This document shows, piece by piece, positions 60,076 to 64,000 of a DNA stretch of 64,000 bases. Origin of the DNA: Calditrichia bacterium. Its GTDB lineage: Bacteria; Calditrichota; Calditrichia; RBG-13-44-9; J075. The DNA lies in NCBI GenBank assembly GCA_028284445.1, contig JANQRS010000050.1, positions 186,001 through 250,000 of the forward strand, read 5' to 3'. Position 1 is the stretch's first letter. The number at the start of each line of letters is the position of its first letter. The position numbers and the translations under genes were made by a program. The notes beneath the pieces were generated by a model, which was not told where the DNA came from, searched no databases, and saw nothing but the letters and a program-made list of their open reading frames with translations.

Positions 60076-62766
60076 ATGATGTGCGCTTCGTTTCGCTCTG
60101 TCTTCTCTTTAGTTCTGCTGTTAACGTTTACCGGCTGGGCTGGTACCACCGGCAAGATTTCCGGCGTCATAAAGTCTGCAGAAACCGGTGAACCGCTGGT
60201 TGGTGTAAATATCGTCTTGGAAGGTACCACACTGGGAACATCCAGCGATGCTGATGGCTACTATTTCATCCTGAATATCCCGCCCGGTGAATATACCGTC
60301 GCAGCCTACTTCCTTGGGTATGCCGCCAAAATCCAGCAGGAGGTAAAGGTATCCGCAGATCAGACAACCACCCTGCATTTTTCTATGGTAGCGCAAGCTG
60401 TTGAGGGCGAAACTGTCGTAGTGACAGCTGAACGTCCCCTTATACAAAAGGATCAAACGGCCAGGACTGCTGTCGTGGATGCTGAAACCATCTCGGAAAT
60501 GCCGGTTGATGATTTTCAGGATGTCTTGACAACTCAAGCGGGTTTTACGACAGACGACGATGGCGAAATTCATGTTCGCGGTGGCCGCTCCGGTGAAGTC
60601 GCTTATCTTATCGATGGGGTTTATGTGCGCGATCCCTATTCCGGTGGATTCGGCAGCCAACTGGATCGATATAGCATTGAAGAGTTGCAGGTCTTAACCG
60701 GCAGCTATAATGCGGAATATGGTCAGGCATTATCCGGCGTCATCAATATCGTAACGAAAGAAGGGGGGCAGGATTACCGCGGCCGGCTCGAATATCAGTC
60801 AGCCCGTTTGAATGAATCTCCATATCGACGGACAGACTGGATTTTGGAAACGGACGCCGCCGATGGGCTGTCGCAAGCGGAGGTATTGGAATTTCGCGAC
60901 AGTCAGAGAGATAGCCTCAATCAGTCGCTTTACCAATTACCCGATTACGACCAGGAAGGTACACCGGAGTTTATGACGTTTACCGGCTCGCTGGTCGGCA
61001 ATTTCAGTGGGCCCGTACCACGCTTTAAGAATCTGACCTTCTTTCTGTCCGGAAATCTGAATAATGCGCCCGGATATCTGCCATGGGGCTATAATAAGAG
61101 CGGGGAGTTCAACGGTAAATTAACCTATACACATAACCAGTTGAAACTTAACTTTTTTGTGCAACGCAACCAGCGTGACTGGAAACCATATAGCCATCGC
61201 TGGAAGTATAATCCTGATGGATACGAAAACCGCGAAAGCCGGGTCGCACGTGAAGGGCTTATTCTCACTCACACGCTGACGCCTTCCACATATTACGAGG
61301 CGCGCTTCTCGCGCTTTAATCGACGGTTTGATCGCTTTTTGCCAGGTAAGTCTGCCACATTTGAGTTCGACGAGGCGACAGGCGCATTCGAATTTGTGGA
61401 ATCATTATCGAATTTTGAGCGTCCGGTTCAGGACAACGTTAGTGGCTTTTGGCTGCGTGGAGACAACGGTACGATCGATGACCGGGATGTTGAGACCTAT
61501 ACTGCCAGAATTGACGTGACCAGCCAGGTTTCCCGCCATCACCTCATCAAGTTTGGCGGTGAATTTATCAGGCATACGATCAGCCGTGAGACATTTATTC
61601 AGCCCTGGCCGGGGGAAAATCATCGCTACGAAAACTTTACCCGCCGACCTGTCGAGTTTTCCCTTTACGCACAGGACAAGCTGGAGCACGATCGATTTAT
61701 CCTCAATTTGGGTATGCGCTTCGATTATAGCGATCCCCGTCATACCATGTGGCCGCAGTTGGATGAACCCGGACAGATTGTTGATGACGTCTGGGTGCCT
61801 TCGGAAGAAGTTCCGGTAGATCCGAAGATACAAATTAGTCCGCGATTGGGGCTAGGGCTGCCAATTACGGCCAATACCTACTTCTACGGCTCTTACGGAC
61901 ATTTCTTTCAAATCCCTAGCTATCTGGAAATGTTTGGTCCGCACCGAGTAAATGAAGATCAGCCATTGATTGGCAATCCGGCTATCGAACCGCAGAAAAC
62001 GGTGGCTTTCGAAGCCGGTATTCGCCAGGTTTTCTACACCGATTATGTCCTCGACGTCAATCTCTTCTTTAAGGATATTACCAATTTGGCCGGCAGCACC
62101 TATTATGGTGTTTTCCCTTTCGAATATACTCTCTATGACAATTCCGATTATGCCAGCGTTAATGGAATTGATGTTAGCATAACGAAACGCCTCAATAGAT
62201 TCTTCGGCGGGGGTCTCAATTATACCTATTCCGTTGCCAAGGGGAATGAATCGGATCCCCGGGAAGGGTTCAATGATTATCGCCGCGCCAATTTTCCGCT
62301 GAGGCCGAAGCGCATCTTCTATCTGGATTTTGATCGCCGGCATGATGCTGCCCTTACCATGAATTTCTCTTTTCCGCGTTCGCGCAATGCCGGGTTCTTA
62401 AAGAGCCTGATCGGCGATTCTCAAGTCAATATCCTCTTCGAGGCAGTATCGGGATTGCCGTACACCCCCAGTGCAGATGACGCCGGAGAAGGACTTCTGG
62501 TCGAAAAGAATACTGCCCGTCAGCAACCTACACTGGATCTTGATCTCAAACTCCTGAAGACCTTCCGGATGCAGAATTTTAAGCTCAAAGGATTTGTAAC
62601 AGTCCGTAACCTCCTGGATCGTCGCAATCCGCTCAATGTCTGGAGCCGCACGGGGCAGTCATGGGATGCCGGGCCTTTCAGTACCCGCCCAATCGACCGC
62701 CAGTATAATCCGACAAATGTCACCGAGCCGCGGCGTGTCATCGGCGGTTTCAGGATTGAATTCTAA
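60076..62766 (+). CDS. TonB-dependent receptor with carboxypeptidase-regulatory-like N-domain
   Basis: An 896-residue outer-membrane protein. After the signal peptide (about residues 1-22) comes a CarboxypepD_reg-like domain (GKISGVIKSAETGEPLVGVNIVLEGTTLGTSSDADGYYFILNIPPGEYTVAAYFLGY, about 25-80), then the plug with VVVTAERPLIQKDQTARTAVV, the TonB-box-like VVTAER stretch and IHVRGGRSGEVAYLIDGVYVRDP. The barrel runs to the C-terminal strand RVIGGFRIEF with a terminal aromatic residue. It imports an unknown ligand using TonB energy. Placed 37 nt after the M20 peptidase gene, and followed by the secreted protein gene at 62827 with 60 nt between; a susD-like partner is not seen. Confidence 0.9.
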   Translation: MMCASFRSVFSLVLLLTFTGWAGTTGKISGVIKSAETGEPLVGVNIVLEGTTLGTSSDADGYYFILNIPPGEYTVAAYFLGYAAKIQQEVKVSADQTTTLHFSMVAQAVEGETVVVTAERPLIQKDQTARTAVVDAETISEMPVDDFQDVLTTQAGFTTDDDGEIHVRGGRSGEVAYLIDGVYVRDPYSGGFGSQLDRYSIEELQVLTGSYNAEYGQALSGVINIVTKEGGQDYRGRLEYQSARLNESPYRRTDWILETDAADGLSQAEVLEFRDSQRDSLNQSLYQLPDYDQEGTPEFMTFTGSLVGNFSGPVPRFKNLTFFLSGNLNNAPGYLPWGYNKSGEFNGKLTYTHNQLKLNFFVQRNQRDWKPYSHRWKYNPDGYENRESRVAREGLILTHTLTPSTYYEARFSRFNRRFDRFLPGKSATFEFDEATGAFEFVESLSNFERPVQDNVSGFWLRGDNGTIDDRDVETYTARIDVTSQVSRHHLIKFGGEFIRHTISRETFIQPWPGENHRYENFTRRPVEFSLYAQDKLEHDRFILNLGMRFDYSDPRHTMWPQLDEPGQIVDDVWVPSEEVPVDPKIQISPRLGLGLPITANTYFYGSYGHFFQIPSYLEMFGPHRVNEDQPLIGNPAIEPQKTVAFEAGIRQVFYTDYVLDVNLFFKDITNLAGSTYYGVFPFEYTLYDNSDYASVNGIDVSITKRLNRFFGGGLNYTYSVAKGNESDPREGFNDYRRANFPLRPKRIFYLDFDRRHDAALTMNFSFPRSRNAGFLKSLIGDSQVNILFEAVSGLPYTPSADDAGEGLLVEKNTARQQPTLDLDLKLLKTFRMQNFKLKGFVTVRNLLDRRNPLNVWSRTGQSWDAGPFSTRPIDRQYNPTNVTEPRRVIGGFRIEF

Positions 62767-62826
62767 GTGAAGAGCAGGCTGCCAATTAAAATCAACCCAT
62801 CTACCGTCGTTAGCGGGGAAATCGCT

Positions 62827-64000
62827 ATGCAGACAGTCAAAAAAGCTATTGTTCTGATTCTTCTCATCCAAAGTCTTCTGATGTTAAATACACTTGTGGC
62901 CCAGGATTCGGAAGATGGAAAAGGAATAGAGTTAAAGAAAACCAGCGGCCGAATAGATGACGGTTATGGACGCTTAAACAAGGGTGAACTGATCAATATA
63001 ATTGGCAACTATGGAACAATTTCAGATTCTTACCTGCAAAATGTGATTTACAATTTTACCTGGCCGAAAAGTCGTGGGGCAGAAACATCCGATGCCGGCT
63101 CTGAGGATGCAACGGATGATTTTTCTATCATGTTTGCAACATCATCCGTGAAGAATGTGCAGGGTAGTGGTATTGTGATCGACGGGCATACCAACTTTGA
63201 TAGCGAAGATTGGCGTGGTGTAGATGGAGCCTCCGGGCACTATCACTGTGCACTCGACGAGCAGCGTGATTACCTACTGGCTCCGGATGGCACGCCGATG
63301 CTGGCGACCAGCGATCTTCCTGAAACCTGGCCGGCTGGATGGATGGACGATGATGATCAATGGCCGGGGATCTGGCATCCCGGCCCCAGCGGTTCCTATA
63401 ACAGTCTGAGCCCGGAAGATAAGGCCATGGTGGATTCACTGGCCGGCTGGTATGATCCCATCTATGATGTCTGGCGCTTTTGGCCGGGGAAGTTTCGAAT
63501 TGACCTCCAAACCGGTGAAAGGGTTCCCGGGGAATTTGCCGCAGACCGCCATGTATGGTGCATCATGGATGATGAGGATAATTTGCAAGGCCCGAGAGCC
63601 GGCATCGTCGTGGAAATGGAAGCATTGTCCTATGGCCGTCCTTACGCGGAAGATTTTCACTTCTATAACTTTACGATTCGGAATATCAGCTCAAGCCAAC
63701 TTGATAGCTGTTACTGGGGATATTACATAGATCCCAAATTTGGCGATACTCGCGAAGAAGAGCTGTATGCCTACAATATGGGAATTAATCCGAATGATAA
63801 ACTAAATGCATTTATACAGTATGATCCTACCGGGCAAACAATACCTGATCGCTGGCGCGAAATTGGTGTTATCGGTCTGGGCGTTTTGGAATCGCCCAAA
63901 GATGTAGGCGTTACTGTAGCACACTTTAATCCCGATGGTGGTGCCCAGCCGGTCAATGACTGGGAGTTGTGGGCGCTTATTACGGGAAATCCTGCTGATC
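62827..64000 (+). CDS. Large secreted protein, 3' part beyond the window
   Basis: The visible 391 codons start at the ATG at 62827 with GGGGAAA before it; the frame is open back to a GTG at 62767, directly after the receptor stop, but that would add 20 residues without a signal. A signal peptide (MQTVKKAIVLILLIQSLLML) is followed by a mature part rich in acidic, aromatic and glycine residues (DDGYGRLNKGELINIIGNYGTISD, WPGIWHPGPSGSYNSLSPEDKAMV, ADRHVWCIMDDEDN). Similar proteins follow TonB receptors in Calditrichota-type genomes and end in a T9SS sorting domain; whether this one does is not visible. Function unknown. Confidence 0.75.
   Translation, partial: MQTVKKAIVLILLIQSLLMLNTLVAQDSEDGKGIELKKTSGRIDDGYGRLNKGELINIIGNYGTISDSYLQNVIYNFTWPKSRGAETSDAGSEDATDDFSIMFATSSVKNVQGSGIVIDGHTNFDSEDWRGVDGASGHYHCALDEQRDYLLAPDGTPMLATSDLPETWPAGWMDDDDQWPGIWHPGPSGSYNSLSPEDKAMVDSLAGWYDPIYDVWRFWPGKFRIDLQTGERVPGEFAADRHVWCIMDDEDNLQGPRAGIVVEMEALSYGRPYAEDFHFYNFTIRNISSSQLDSCYWGYYIDPKFGDTREEELYAYNMGINPNDKLNAFIQYDPTGQTIPDRWREIGVIGLGVLESPKDVGVTVAHFNPDGGAQPVNDWELWALITGNPAD

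Overview
The window comes from a bacterium of the FCB group (Bacteroidota/Calditrichota/KSB1-like). Evidence: a type IX secretion system (T9SS) sortase (PorU, 10255-14232), a PorV-like outer-membrane protein (27746-28819), several secreted proteins ending in the FlgD-like T9SS sorting domain (YPNPF ... GVYxYxL ... K), a bacillithiol deacetylase (BshB1), a Na+-pumping NADH:quinone reductase and a TonB-dependent receptor with a carboxypeptidase-regulatory domain. Clear Shine-Dalgarno sites and sigma70-like promoters (for example before pruA) argue against a typical Bacteroidia; a Calditrichota/KSB1/Marinimicrobia-type lineage is my inference. No rRNA, tRNA, CRISPR array, insertion sequence or prophage was seen.

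Layout. 1-5400 (minus): the end of a molybdenum-hydroxylase small subunit, a large HExxH metalloprotease, a lipoprotein and a T9SS cargo protein. 5457-10014 (minus): an NhaC Na+/H+ antiporter, an ABC-type membrane domain without ATPase, an M24 peptidase and a stand-alone TRPM-like SLOG (LSDAT) protein. 10255-14232: PorU. 14464-24652 (minus): nqrABCDEF, then two leucine-rich-repeat-like secreted paralogues, then apbE and an NqrM-like maturation protein; the maturation factors for the flavins and Fe centre of Na+-NQR are thus encoded behind the enzyme itself. 24882-27137: an AstE/AspA-like deacylase and bshB1, divergent. 27746-38460 (plus): envelope genes - PorV-like, a T9SS cargo whose M6-protease zinc motif is lost, a HExxH/TolB-propeller/beta-barrel fusion, two DUF5683-like proteins and a putative barrel. 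38573-43331: an RmlD-like SDR, an esterase, an adhesin-like DUF4097 solenoid and pruA. 43700-48728 (minus): a tightly packed cassette of a beta-propeller lipoprotein with a heme-less planctomycete-cytochrome-like domain, a pentaheme cytochrome lipoprotein and an FG-GAP T9SS protein. 48941-57605 (plus): M28 and S9 peptidases, a TPR-AAA+ ATPase, a TPR membrane protein and UvrC. 57815-64000 (plus): an RpiR regulator, then a strong promoter overlapped by TGTTTCA operators that leads into an M20 peptidase, a TonB receptor and a secreted protein cut by the window end.

The physiology suggested is sodium-based energetics (Na+-NQR plus NhaC), extracellular protein breakdown and peptide scavenging (many secreted peptidases, a TonB importer with a peptidase) and an elaborate T9SS-decorated surface.

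The intergenic DNA is unusually rich in dispersed inverted repeats: long near-perfect palindromes built of C5-6/G5-6 blocks (about ten copies), GTCA-punctuated mini-hairpin arrays, a GGATNCTTGATACT motif that borders the palindromes, and single copies of other palindromes (CCACAGAG, CACGAAT and GTCATTCCCGC types). These, the heme-less cytochrome cassette, the dead M6 protease and the RpiR-operator-peptidase-receptor unit are the points most worth following up.
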